DNA from: Mallotus nudiflorus | Lineage: Eukaryota > Streptophyta > Magnoliopsida > Malpighiales > Euphorbiaceae | Reading direction: 5' to 3' | Length of the DNA stretch: 64,000 nucleotides | NCBI GenBank assembly: GCA_947683625.1 | Contig: CANTUR010000453.1 | Span: forward strand, 496,001 to 560,000 | Shown: positions 1-11,035 of the stretch, piece by piece | Layout of the letters: every line of letters begins with the position of its first letter | Position numbering within the stretch: position 1 is the first letter of the stretch | Made by a program: the position numbers and the translations under genes | Notes under the pieces: generated by a model | Databases searched by the model: none | What the model was told of the DNA's origin: nothing | Seen by the model: only the letters and a program-made list of their open reading frames with translations

Positions 1-690
1 TTCTTACACTCACCAACTCTCATAAGAGTATATAATAATAAAATGAATTTTGAAAGAATTTAGAGAGCTTAATTGAATGCTTGACAATATAGAATGAATA
101 AACAAAATTTTTAACCCCAAAATAATCATCAAAGGTCATATTTATACTTAACCAATCCAATTATAACTATTAGAAGCAATAATTTTGTTCCTAACAAAAA
201 TAAAGTCCATTTGAATGAAATTTGGACTTTTGAGCTACATTTTGCCAAGTCCTAGTAGGGATATTATCCATCCTAATCGGGACTAATATTGAATAGTCGT
301 TACAAGCCGTTGCATTTGAAAAATTATGGATATTAATGTCTCGATCGAGACTACCTTATCCCAAGCAGTGTCCTGATCGAGACATTGGATTGGGATTGGT
401 TTTGTCATTTTTGAGAAATTTGTCTCCCTTAGTCCCAATCGGGACTTAATTGGTCCTGATTGGGGCTATGACAAAACTTGCACTTTTTTATGCAATTTAG
501 TCCCTGTGATGAGTCTCGTCGAGATAGTGCTTATGCTAACTTTTTGGAATGATTTTTCTCTTATAGTTCATTATTATTTTAACTTCCAAATCACTCCTAA
601 CTTATACACACTTGAAATAAAACACATTAGTTACTCAAAATTAAGTTTATTAAGATCAAAATTAAGATTGATTACTTACTAAGGTCAACA
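1..690 (-). repeat. 3' LTR of Copia element 1 (cut by window start)
   Basis: It aligns by eye with 11410-12102 over its whole visible length and ends in CA at 690, directly before a purine tract on the minus strand. It holds several palindromes centred on GATC, including a perfect 14-base one at 338-351 (GTCTCGATCGAGAC) and imperfect ones at 370-383 and 432-445. Confidence 0.85.
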
Positions 691-704
691 ATCTCCCCCT
701 TTTG
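691..704 (-). other. Polypurine tract of Copia element 1
   Basis: On the minus strand it reads CAAAAGGGGGAGAT and abuts the 3' LTR, the expected place for the plus-strand primer of reverse transcription. Confidence 0.75.
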
Positions 705-1639
705 ATTTGACAAACTTATTTTGAGTTTTATAAAAAAATAATGAAAAGTGTGTGATTGATAACAATTGTGATAATAATGATGATATGAAATGAGATCAAA
801 TATGTTTCTTTATTTCTCCCCCTATGAATATGGCCATGATAAGAAATATAAATTTTTATTCTAAAAGACATAAAATATATCATGATAAAAATTATGGTCT
901 TACAATGAGTTAAAAGCATAAAAAGAATGTTTCAAAATGAAGGAAATAATTTCAAACATATATAATGCTTAACAAAATAGTACATATATGATCATATAAA
1001 GCTTAGCTAGTTATTTGATCATGTGACACTTAGCATATTACAATTATGAACATTAAGCATAAATATCATTTTGCTTTTTCTCCCCCTAAACAAAAGACCA
1101 TAAACCAAAACAATAAAAAAGCAAAGATACATAAAATCTTTATGAAATAATATATCATTTAAGCAATTTTCTCCTCTAATTTCAATGAATGAAAAAAAAT
1201 TATGTTAAGGATACATTATCATATAGTTATGTAACTTACAAAAACACATCTTTAAAAAAATATTTTAAAAGAAATTAACTAGCTATACATGCAATCTTAA
1301 TTATTTCTACCTTTTGTTAAAAACAAAAATAAAAATAATTCCTGAGAGGAATTTTTACATGAAAAAAATGCTTAATAATAAATAATAATTAATAAGATAA
1401 AAATACTATCAAACTCAAATATTTCTCCCCCTTTTGTCAAAAATCAAAAAGAAAAGAAAATTTTCATTAATAATTTAAAAAATTTAGTACAAAAATAAGA
1501 TACTGAAAAAAAACAAAAAATAAACTAAGCATGAATAAGGATAGAATGAGCCTAAAAATAAACTAATACGTAAAGGCTCATATACAAAAAATAAATCAAA
1601 CATAAATCGAAAATAAAACAAATGAAAAAACATATAAGA
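705..1639. other. Non-coding 3' untranslated part of Copia element 1
   Basis: AT-rich sequence between the post-pol ORF and the polypurine tract. No coding signal was seen. The C-rich motif TCTCCCCCT recurs near 690, 815, 1080 and 1425, resembling repeated purine tracts on the element's sense strand. Confidence 0.5.
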
Positions 1640-2908
1640 TTTATTCTTGAGGAGGGAAAGAAGGAGGAGGAGGATAGGTGCATGTGTAGCCTTGTTGCTC
1701 ATAAATATGATGAACATCATGTTTAAGGGTGAGCAATGTTGTCATTAATTTGATTGAAATGCACATTAAAATTAGATTCAACTTCATCAAAGCAGGAATT
1801 GAAGTTGGATTCCATTAAGGATGTGTTCAAATATTTGGCCTACCCAAGAAGGTTCATCATCTTGAGCTTGAGCACCTTGACTAGATGTACCTGCACTTCT
1901 TATTCTTTTTCTTGGAGGGGCAGCATGAGGTTGTGGTTCTTATGCTTCTTCCTCTTGACCTTCTTGCTCTTCTAATTTTTAAAATATAGCTTTAATGTTT
2001 TCACTATCTCCAAGATCATGTTTCTAAACTCAAATTCATTAATAGAGGTGAATTATTTATAGTTATGAATGAAGGAAGCATCAAGAAATCAGAATTTGGT
2101 AGATGGTATAGAGTCAAGATTAATATTGTAGAATTGAGCTAACTTTATGACAATTCCACCAATACAAATTGCACTGGTGTGACTATCACTAACTAACCAA
2201 ATCTTTAATTGTAAAGATCTTCCTAAAGAAATATTCTCATTATTATAAAAATAATAAAGAATAACAAGGTCATAAAGAGAAAGTGCTTCATTAAAGAGAG
2301 CTCTACTATTAATATAGTAGGTAATAAAATGATGAATATACCAAAGTGCTTTGGATTTGATGAATGAGGCTTTAGTGTGTTCAGCGAAGAATTAAGGAGA
2401 ATTTGGAGCTTTGATTTCATCCCAATAGGAAGAGGCAAGCCAATAAGGGTTAATATGAATGTGTCCCTCTTAAGAGAAACCAAAAAGAGTGTCAAACTCT
2501 TGATAGGTCATGAAACAATCTCTCCCTCCTAATTTGAATCTCATTGAGAAGTAAGGATTGTCATCATCAAATTTAACGGAACGAAGCGTATAAGAAGAAA
2601 GAAAAGTATAAAAAGAAAGAAACTCAATGATGAGAGAAGGGTAAGATGGAAAATGTGAGAAAACAAAATCATAAATCCTACCTTTGAGGAGAAGATCTTG
2701 TACTTCGTCATAGCATCCAATTACCTTAAGAGTAGGTTCATGCATGAACCTTGAGGGAATGAATACTTTTTTATTAAAATTGAGACATTCTTTTATTAAT
2801 TTCTTGAGAAGAGTAGGAGAATGGGGAATGAGTTCTCTTTGGCTTATCCTTTTTAAAAGGAAGAGGTTGAGAAGGTGAAGTAATCTTGCTTCACTTCTTA
2901 GGAGCCAT
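1640..2908 (-). pseudogene. Post-pol ORF of Copia element 1 (degenerate)
   Basis: A reading frame lies downstream of RNase H and upstream of the polypurine tract. It starts at an ATG at 2908 (MAPKK...) and continues with stops and frame changes. The best-kept block, 2470-2745, encodes 91 residues including SFYTFLSSYTLRSVKFDDDN and a GGRDCFMTYQEFDTLFGF end. The next block reads ALWYIHHFITYYINSR. A proline-rich tail (PPPPSFPPQ) lies near 1650. The same blocks occur after pol in Copia element 2 (37654-38950). The domain loosely resembles the plant transposon/gag-like domain of Athila ORF1 or the 'putative plant transposon protein' family. That is a memory-based guess and the function is unknown. 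Confidence 0.6.
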
Positions 2909-3599
2909 TAGGAGAGAATAATTATAGAATGTGTAGAGAAAAGAAAAGACTTGAATAAGATGAAAAATCCATGAGTAATAGGGTAGTGTTTATAGGTAAA
3001 AGATTAGGGTTGGAAATAGTGTAGAATTTGAATTTAAACTAAATAGGGACCTAAAAAATCGTTCCTAATTTTGATTGGAGAGTTAAAAAGTTAAAAAAAA
3101 TTTAAAATCTTAATGCTATCAGGAACTATGTCTTTGTGGAGACATGCTCCTATCCCGATTGACACATAATGTCCTAAGCAATATCTTAATTAGGATATCC
3201 GTTCGGGATGAGTTATGTGTAAAAATATAAAATTTACATATCATGTCCCAATCAGGACATGATTTGGTCCTAGGCGAGACTAGGGTCTTGGTGTAGAAAG
3301 ATTGAGAAAAATTTGCAATTAAGTCCAAAATGCCTTACAATTAAGTCCTTGAAAATTTAATTTGCATTTATTGGAATTAATTGAGGATTTTTGGAAGAAA
3401 TAAAAGACTAAATGAATTAGTTTTATTTAAAGAAGGATAATAAGTGTTTCATAAATTAATTATTAATTTTTCAAAATAGGAAAAAATAAAAAGAACTAAA
3501 AAAATTAAAAAAGTACATAAAACAACATTAAAAGAACATATATCATATACCAAAAATAAACATAAAAGAAACTCAAAGGTTTATAATAATCAAGACAAA
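2909..3599. other. Spacer between RNase H and post-pol ORF, Copia element 1
   Basis: No coding signal. At 3120-3290 it holds more imperfect palindromes of the LTR type (for example around TGTCCCAATCAGGACA). Confidence 0.5.
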
Positions 3600-5433
3600 C
3601 TAGAACTATCGATCATGCCAAGTTCATGTTTAATGAAATTCAATCTCTCTTCATTGAGATGTTTAGTGAAGATATCAGCAAGTTAATTGTTTATATAAAC
3701 AAAATCAAGTGAGATATCCCCAAATTGAACATGATCATGCAAAAAATGATGTCTCGTGTCTATATACTTAGTTCTAGAATGTTGAATGAGATTCTTGCTA
3801 AGGTTAATAGCACTTGTATTATCACATTTGATAAAAATGTGATTAAGTTTTATACCATAGTCCATTAGTTATTGTTTTTGCCATAAGACTTATGAACAAC
3901 AAAGACTTGCTACAATGTATTTAGCTTCAGTAGTGGACAAGACAATCGAAACTTATTTTTTGCTAAACTAAAAAAATAAACATTATCCTAAAAATTGACA
4001 AGTTTTGGAAGTGCTTTTTCTATCTAATAAAATACTGGCAAAGTCTGCATCAAAATAACTAATAAAATCAAAGAAAGAACTCTTAGGATACCAAAATGCT
4101 AAAGGCATTGTACCACAAATATATTTGCAAATTCTTTTGATAGCATTCAAATGAGACTCTAGGATTTGATTGAAATCTAGCATATAAGCAAGTAGCAAAC
4201 ATGATATTAGGTATACTAGCAGTTAAATAAAGAAGGGAACTGATCATACCTCTAAATTTCTTTTCATCAATAGTTTGCCATCCTCATCTTTGTTAATTTT
4301 GGTTGTGGTGCTTATTGGAATTTTTCTTGTCTTTGTTCCATCCATTCCAAAATTTTTGAGAACGTCTCTTGCATTTTTTGTTTGATTGATGAAAATCCTA
4401 TCTTTGCATTACTTGATTTGTAATCCAAGAAAGAATTTTAGTTCTCCAGTCATACTCATCTCAAATTCTTCTTCCATCAACTTAGAAAATTCCTCACATA
4501 AGCAATGATTAGTAGCACAAAAAATATTGTCATCAAAATATATTTGAACAATTAGCAAATCATGCTTGGATTTCTTTATGAAAAGAGTCGTGTCAACTTT
4601 TCCTCTAGAGAACCCTTTTTCTAGTAAGAAGTTGCTCAATCTTTCATACTAAACTCTTGGAGCTTATTTTAATCCATATAATGTTTTTAACAATTTAAAG
4701 ATATGATTTAAAGAATCAAAATTTTCAAAACCTGAAGGTTGCTCAACATATACCTCCTCTTCATTGAAACCAATTAGAAATGTACTTTTAACATCCATTT
4801 GATAAAGTTTAAATTCCATGAATGATGCAAATGAAAGTAGCATTCTAATAGCTTCTAACCTTGCAATCAGGGTAAAGGTTTCATTATAATCAATGCCTTC
4901 CTCTTGAGTATTACCTTTAGCTACTAGTCTAGCTTTATTCCTAGTTATGACACCTTTTTCATTCATCTTGCTTCTAAACACCCATTTGGTGACTATAATA
5001 GAATGATGTTTAGTTCTAGGAACTAAGGTCCAAACCTTATTTCTCTTAAATTGATTTAACTCTTCTTGCATATTAAGGACCCAAATTTCATCACTCAATG
5101 CATCATCAACATTGTTAGGTTCAATTTAAGAAATAAAGGCTAAATTAACAATAGACTTTAATTTAGATCTAGTAGTTACTCATTTTTTAGTGTCACCTAT
5201 AATGAGGTCTTGAGGATGAGCTTTCTTAAATTGTTAATCCTTTAAAAGTTCATCCTTTAAGGTAGGTTGAGATGTCTCATTATTATTCTTCTTACTTAGA
5301 CCTTCAAGTTCCAAAGGATTACTAGTATTTTCTTCTTAAGTATCCATAACCTTATTGTCACCTACAAGATCATAAATACTATAAACATCCTTTTAAGGAT
5401 CAAGTGAGTTTGATTCATCAAATGCAACATGCA
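3600..5433 (-). pseudogene. Copia pol, RT and RNase H part (element 1)
   Basis: Minus-strand blocks in order: 4664-5098 begins the RT (VWTLVPRTKHH, KARLVAKGNTQEEGIDY, then QMDVKSTF with the first catalytic Asp). Next, 4409-4639 holds IYFDDN, a variant of the Copia YVDD active site, and the GELKFFLGLQIK block. Then 3983-4198 reads into RNase H (DADFAS...DRKSTSKTCQFLG), and 3683-3865 holds CDNTSAINLSKN and DTRHHFLHDHV. Stops and frame changes between blocks make it non-functional. The 5' continuation (integrase) lies beyond the solo LTR at 5439-8672. Confidence 0.88.
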
Positions 5434-5438
5434 TTGGC
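5434..5438. other. Target-site duplication TTGGC (left copy)
   Basis: TTGGC at 5434-5438 is repeated exactly at 8673-8677, on either side of a TG...CA-bounded 3234-base sequence. This defines a solo LTR insertion. Confidence 0.9.
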
Positions 5439-8400
5439 TGTAATATCCCGTGTTTTTAAATATTTTTACACTGTACCGGGATATGCAGTGTCAATAATTT
5501 TTGTATATATATTACGATATTTTCACGAGTTAATATGTATTTAAAACCTATTTTTAGATATTGTGTTTTATCTACAGTACTTTACGTAAAATTTTCCCGG
5601 GATTTGCATTTTCGGGGAAATTTTCACGTAAATATTTTAATATTAATTATTTTAAATATATTTTCGGACTTGCATGGACTCATACGTATTTTTAAAATAC
5701 TAAATAAAGCCTACGTGTGTGTATATTTATTTAATTAGGGTTTAGTATTACCCTAACGTTTTATTAATTATTTATTAGTTTTATTGTTATTTAATTATTT
5801 TTATTTAGTATAAATTATTAAAATATTAAATTTTATGTGTGTGGTGTATATTTAATGTGTGTGATTTAATATTATTTTATTATATAGTGTAAAGTATATA
5901 TATATACATATATACATTAAAATTTGTCAAAATTACAAAAGTTTGGAAAATTACAAAACTGCCCCCGAGTGAGCTTCTTCTTCCCCGACCATTCCCTTCA
6001 CCGTCTGGTCACTGCTACTGCCGTTTCTTCACCGTGGGAGTGCTGTTCGGTGTGCCACCACCTTCCCCAGCCTTCCTCGCCACCTGTGGTAGCCGTTTCC
6101 GGCGTCTGGAAGTCGGTTTTGGCCGGAGAGGCCGAAACTTTGGCCACCGTCGATCACGCCGATTCCGGCCACCATTTTCGACACCGCTGGTCTCTTTCTT
6201 CTCCTTGAGCTCCGGTGAGTGTGATTCTAGCTTTTTTTTGAGCTTAAATGGTCTAGAATTGCTTAGGTTTCGAATTTTCAATTTCGGCCTATTAGGGTTT
6301 TTGATTTTTTTGAGCTTCGAATTGATTGATTCATGAAAACTCCCTTCACAAATGTTGATCCTAGTAGCTTAATCTACATGTATGAATTTTTGTAGAATTT
6401 TTGGAGATTTTTTGGATTTTTGGGTATTTTTGAATATTTTAATATTATTTTCTAATTTTTGGAAATTAATTATTTAAATTATGAAATTGTGTTTTATGGT
6501 TAAATTAGGTGTTGAAATGAATTATAGGAATTTATTTGGAATTTTTATGAATTTCTAAGTATTTATTTTGAATTATTTGAGTTTATGTGATTTTGAGAAA
6601 TTAGGTTAAATGTGTTTTTATTTGAATTTAATTGGTTAATTGGGTTTAATTATTAATATTATTGATAAATATGTTGAGAAAATTAATTTTGGATAATTGT
6701 ATGATTTTTGGTGAATTTTTGAAGTAATTTAAGTATATTTATATATATAGGGGTATTTTGGTAATTTTACCCTAAATTGGCTAAAAATGTAATTTAATTG
6801 GTTTTAGTAGTTATTTAAGGTATAAAAATGATTTATACAAATTATTTGGTATTTTTAACTAATTAAAACTATTTTTCGTGAATTATTTTCAATTATATAT
6901 ATAATATACGATTTTTCTAATAAAATGAGTTTTTATCGGTTTTTACTGTGTTTTAAGTCTAATTAGGTAATTTCTACCTATAAAATGTATTTCTATGTTA
7001 TAAGGGTATTTTTGGTATATCTGAAATTGTTCTGTGTTTGTGGACCCCAGTCGGTAGATTATAGTCTGGAGTCCGACCGAGGGGTTGTGGTTGAGTGTTG
7101 AGCTTATTTTATGAAGTGTGTTTCTTTGCAGGGTCGGCTCTACTCTTTTGAGTAGAGAGATGTCCGTTTTACAGGGGAGGTTCTGCCGGATTTTTGGTAA
7201 AATTCTCGTAAAACGTGATGTCCAGTCGAACCCTAATTCTGTTTCCGTATTTAAATACTCTAGATTGAATTTTAGGATTTCTGTTAGGGTTATTCTGATG
7301 TCGATTATTTATTTCTTGTTTAGTTGCGCCGAGACCGAGGGCTAGTGGACCAGGCCCGTCGGACCTGTCTCGTGGAGCGCACTAGGTGAGTTACTATACT
7401 ATATATACATGCTTAGGATGCATGATTTAGAAATATATGTTTTACTTTGATTAAAATGCATAAATAATGTGATTTGTATTTAAGTATATTTTTGGTTTAT
7501 TTTTGGTATATAATAAATTATATACATGTTTTATTAATAAAATATATTTAAAATGTTTTTAAATATATTTTTAATTTAATTTATGATTTGATTGGATTTA
7601 TTTGACATATATATACTCGAAATATACCTGGTTTACTTTTGGTATATTTTCGGTATATATATGGTTTATGTTGTTATTTTATTGAACTTCATGCATCATT
7701 TATTTTTATGAATGGATGATTTATTTATTAATGAAGGATATCGATAGAACGTGCTACCTAGTAGGCAGCACTAGGACCGAGTACGTACCGGTACGCCTAT
7801 AGCATTTAGGCTATAATACTAACTTATTTGTGGATGTTGATTTGATATGATTATTGATGTGTGAGATGTGATTTGGGTGTGATTGCTGGAGCTCGGTTGA
7901 CCAAGTGTCTCGGGGCCAATCACACTGGCAGTCAGACTGCTGGAGCTCGGTTGACTTAGTGTCTCGGGGCCAGTCTACTGTCCAAATGGATTAAGTGGAT
8001 ATATTTGGAATAAGTGAGCCTGTATGGCTAGAGTGTTGTCTAACACTATTTCCGAGGTTGCGATATTCTAGGGTTCTATGTGATCCTTCATAAAAGATGA
8101 TTTTTAAATAAAATATATAAATGATTTTTATTGCATCTGTGTGTAATTGCCTGTATATATATATTAGATATATATTGTTGACTGTATGCATTATCATTTA
8201 GTGTGTATGTATATATATTATAGTAATTCACTCAGTGAGGTCTGACTCCCCTCCGTTGACTATTTTTCAGGAGAGTCAACATCCTCAGACCTCAGTAGCA
8301 GGTCGATACGCCGGATTTCTTCTGCCCCCGACTTCTTTGTGTAAATTATCTACTTGAGTCTTATTTTTATAATCTAGACACTGCAGTAGTTGTGAATTAA

Positions 8401-8672
8401 AGTGTGGGATTTCATGTATTTTCTTTTAAAGAGATGTATTATATTGAAACTGGATTTGTATTAAAGATTATATATCTATGAGATGAGATTTGATTTAAAT
8501 CCAGTTGATGTAAGTAATATTATGATATTATGATTTTTATTTCCGCTGCATATTATATGATTATTGTTATTATTGCATGATTTATTTTATTTTTAGGCTT
8601 GCTACGGGTTCCGGATTCGAAAGAATTCCCGTTCCCTAGCGTCGGTCATGGCCCCTGTTTTGGGTCGTGACA
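5439..8672 (+). mobile_element. Solo LTR, Tekay/Del-like Gypsy family (copy 1)
   Basis: Starts TGTAATATCCCGTG and ends GGGTCGTGACA, flanked by the 5-base duplication TTGGC. A start with CCCG and an end in GTCGTGACA, with a length of about 3 kb, is typical of Tekay/Del chromovirus LTRs (family knowledge). A close copy lies at 50737-53944, a diverged one at 41959-44686 and an inverted fragment at 58082. It has a GC-rich block at 5960-6214, splice-like sites (donor 6215, acceptor ending 7131, donor 7386, acceptor ending 8270), a hairpin at 7138-7157 and a duplicated module at 7883-7972. The short ORFs inside look spurious. Confidence 0.9.
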
Positions 8673-8689
8673 TTGGCTCTTCAACTATT

Positions 8690-9975
8690 AGAGTTATCTT
8701 ATTAAAAACTCTATAAGCTTTACAAGAATATAGTAGCCTAGAAAAATTTCTTCATTGACTTTGGAATCAAATTTTCCAAGATTATCCTTGGTGTTTAATA
8801 TAAAACACTTTCATCTAAATACTCTTAGATATGAGATTTTGGGTTTTTTATTGTTCTATAGCTCATAATATGTTTTATTCAAAATTGGTCTTTTGAAAAA
8901 TCTGTTTGAAACGTAACAAGATGTGTTAATGGCTTCTACCCAAAAGTATAGAGGCAAGTGATACTCATGAAGCATTGTTCTAGCAATTTTCACAAGAGTT
9001 CTATTTTTCCTTTCAACTACCTCATTTTGTTGAGGAGTTTTAAGACAAGAAAATGCATGTGAAATACCATTTTCATTGCAATAGGTTTTGAAAAATTCAT
9101 TTTCAAATTCGGTTCCATGGTCATTTATAATAGATGACATATAAAATCTTTTTTTTTAACTCTTTTTACAAAATTTTCAAAAGATTTAAATGCATCATTC
9201 TTATAAGTAAGAAAACATACCCAAGTAAATCTAGAGTAATTATCAACCGATACATATGCATTGTACATTCCACCAAGAATAACAACTCTAGTTGGTCCAA
9301 GCAAATCCATATGTATAAGTTCAAGTGGTCTATAAGTAGATATTAAATTTTTTAGCTTAAATGAGGACTCCAATTTTTTTTCCCTTTTGACAAGCATCAC
9401 AAGGTTTATCCTTTGTGAATTCAAGCTTAGGTAAACTAATCATAAGTTCATGTTTACAAAGATCATTCAAAAGCTCAAAATTTGCATGTTTTAACCTTAC
9501 TTGCCATGTCCATATGTCATGAGAAATAGACATTAAGTATTTGATGTCTTTGTTATCAATTTTATTTAAATCAATAACATAAACATCATATACTCTTTCA
9601 CCACTAAAAATTACTTTATTTTTTATCAAAACTAATAACAAAACAATTTATAGTATAAAAAGTCACCTTATTTCCCATATCACATAATTAACTTAGACTA
9701 AGTAAATTATGTTTAAGACCATCAACAAACAATACATGATGTATAGATAAGGATTAATGATTACCTATTTCTCTAATGCCAATAATATTTCCTTTTATAT
9801 TGTCTCTAAATGTAACATGTCCTCCATCCTTAGTATCAAACATGTTGAATTGCTCATTGTCTCCTGTCATTTTCCTTGAACATCCATTATCAATATACCA
9901 CTTACTTTTTATTCTTGTGGATTTTAAGCATACCTCATTTTCATTTTCAAGAGCCATGAAGCAAAGGTTGGTCAT
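8690..9975 (-). pseudogene. Copia pol, protease and integrase part (element 1)
   Basis: Minus strand. At 9754-9975 is the protease region with WYIDNGCSRKMTG, where Copia proteases usually have D-S/T-G; here it is DNG, so activity is doubtful. At 9357-9641 is the GAG-pre-integrase zinc region (HANFELLNDLC...CDACQKGKK). At 9125-9424 and 8856-9140 is the integrase core with the expected acidic residues in MDLLGP, NDHGTEFEN and QQNEVVERKNR. The frame changes at least twice. The coding region is cut by the solo LTR at 8672 and resumes at 5433. Confidence 0.88.
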
Positions 9976-10069
9976 TTCTTATTGTTCCTCTTCCTTTTCA
10001 GATTCTGAGGAGTCATCCTAAGTAGCTTTGAAGGCTTTTCTTTTCTCCTTTATTCTTGAATTTGATTTT

Positions 10070-10985
10070 GGGGCACTCATTTTGAATGTGACTCAATTTC
10101 TTGCATTCATATCAAGTAACTTTTTTAGTTTTCTTCTTACCTTCCCTTGCATACTTCTTGTTAAAGTCTATTATTCTTGAGAAATTTTTCTTTCTCAAAA
10201 ACTTTTTAAAGTTCTTAGTGAGCATGGAAATATCATAATATTCATCACTAGAATCTTTAATGCTTTCCTTTTCATTATCTTCTTGAAGAGCTTTTAATGC
10301 TACACTATTTTTCTTTTCTTTTTTTTTCTTTTTTTTCTTCACCTCTTTACTTGATTATGAGCTCATATATTAAGAGGTTACCAATGAGCACATCAGTTGA
10401 GAGGGTAGAGAGGTCTTGAGCATCCTTAATTGAAGTGACTTGAGATTCCTAATCCTTTTTAGGTAGGATTCTTAGAATCTTATTGTTCACTTCTTCCTTG
10501 AAGAAATTTTTTATAAGTTATTTAAGGGTTATAAGGAGAGCATTGAGATGGTTTTTCATCTCCATGATTGGTACTTGAGGCTTTATTTTGAAGAGTTCAT
10601 ATTTATACATATGAAGTTGAACTTTCTTGCTTCTAACTGGCACGTTGCCTTCACAATAATTTTCCAAGGTCTCCCACATTTCCTTAGCTGACATGCAATG
10701 TTAAAGCTTCCCTTCTTCTTCTCTTATCATGGAAGAGACTAGAGTGATTATAGCCTTTTTTATTTTTTATGATCTTTTATTCAATATTCCATTAGGTTCT
10801 TGTAAGAGTAGTTACCACACCATCAATGGTAGTTGTAGGTGGTTCCTAACCTTTTAGGATAATGTCCTAAAGTTTGATGGAATCACAATCAAGGTATAGC
10901 TTCATTTTGAATTTCCAATGAAGATAGTCACTACCATCGAAGAATGGTCTAAGTCAAAAAATATTTTATGATTTACTCCTCATGA
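10070..10985 (-). pseudogene. Copia gag (element 1)
   Basis: The minus-strand translation starts near 10985 with FFDGSDYLHWKFKMKLYLD, a UBN2-type gag start. It continues through KEMWETLENYCEGN, VQLHMYKYELFKIKP and ILRILPKK, then a lysine-rich stretch (10112-10342). The zinc knuckle at about 10070-10115 should begin CYEC but its first Cys codon reads TGA, giving stop-YECKKLSHIQNECP. Several other stops are present. Confidence 0.8.
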
Positions 10986-11018
10986 TCTTGTATTATAATA
11001 ATGAAGTTCCTAAAATTC

Positions 11019-11032
11019 AAGCTCTAATACCA
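11019..11032 (-). other. Primer binding site of Copia element 1 (initiator Met-tRNA type)
   Basis: On the minus strand it reads TGGTATTAGAGCTT, one base off the usual Copia site TGGTATCAGAGC. It lies just inside the 5' LTR. Confidence 0.85.
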
Positions 11033-11035
11033 ATT

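Noticed and set aside
2223..2495. 90-codon minus-strand ORF overlapping the post-pol ORF
   Set aside because: It is in a different frame from the blocks shared with Copia element 2 and ends in a low-complexity Ile/Phe run.
5924..6336. Overlapping Ser/Pro/Arg-rich ORFs on both strands in a GC-rich block
   Set aside because: They lie inside the Tekay-like LTR, differ in frame from copy 2 (51250-51490) and have no recognisable domain; the block is better seen as LTR leader sequence.
7118..7345. 75-codon ORF repeated in LTR copies 1 and 2 (52398-52616)
   Set aside because: Shared because the LTRs are copies. Copy 3 does not keep the protein reading although it keeps the RNA-level motifs, so coding is unlikely.
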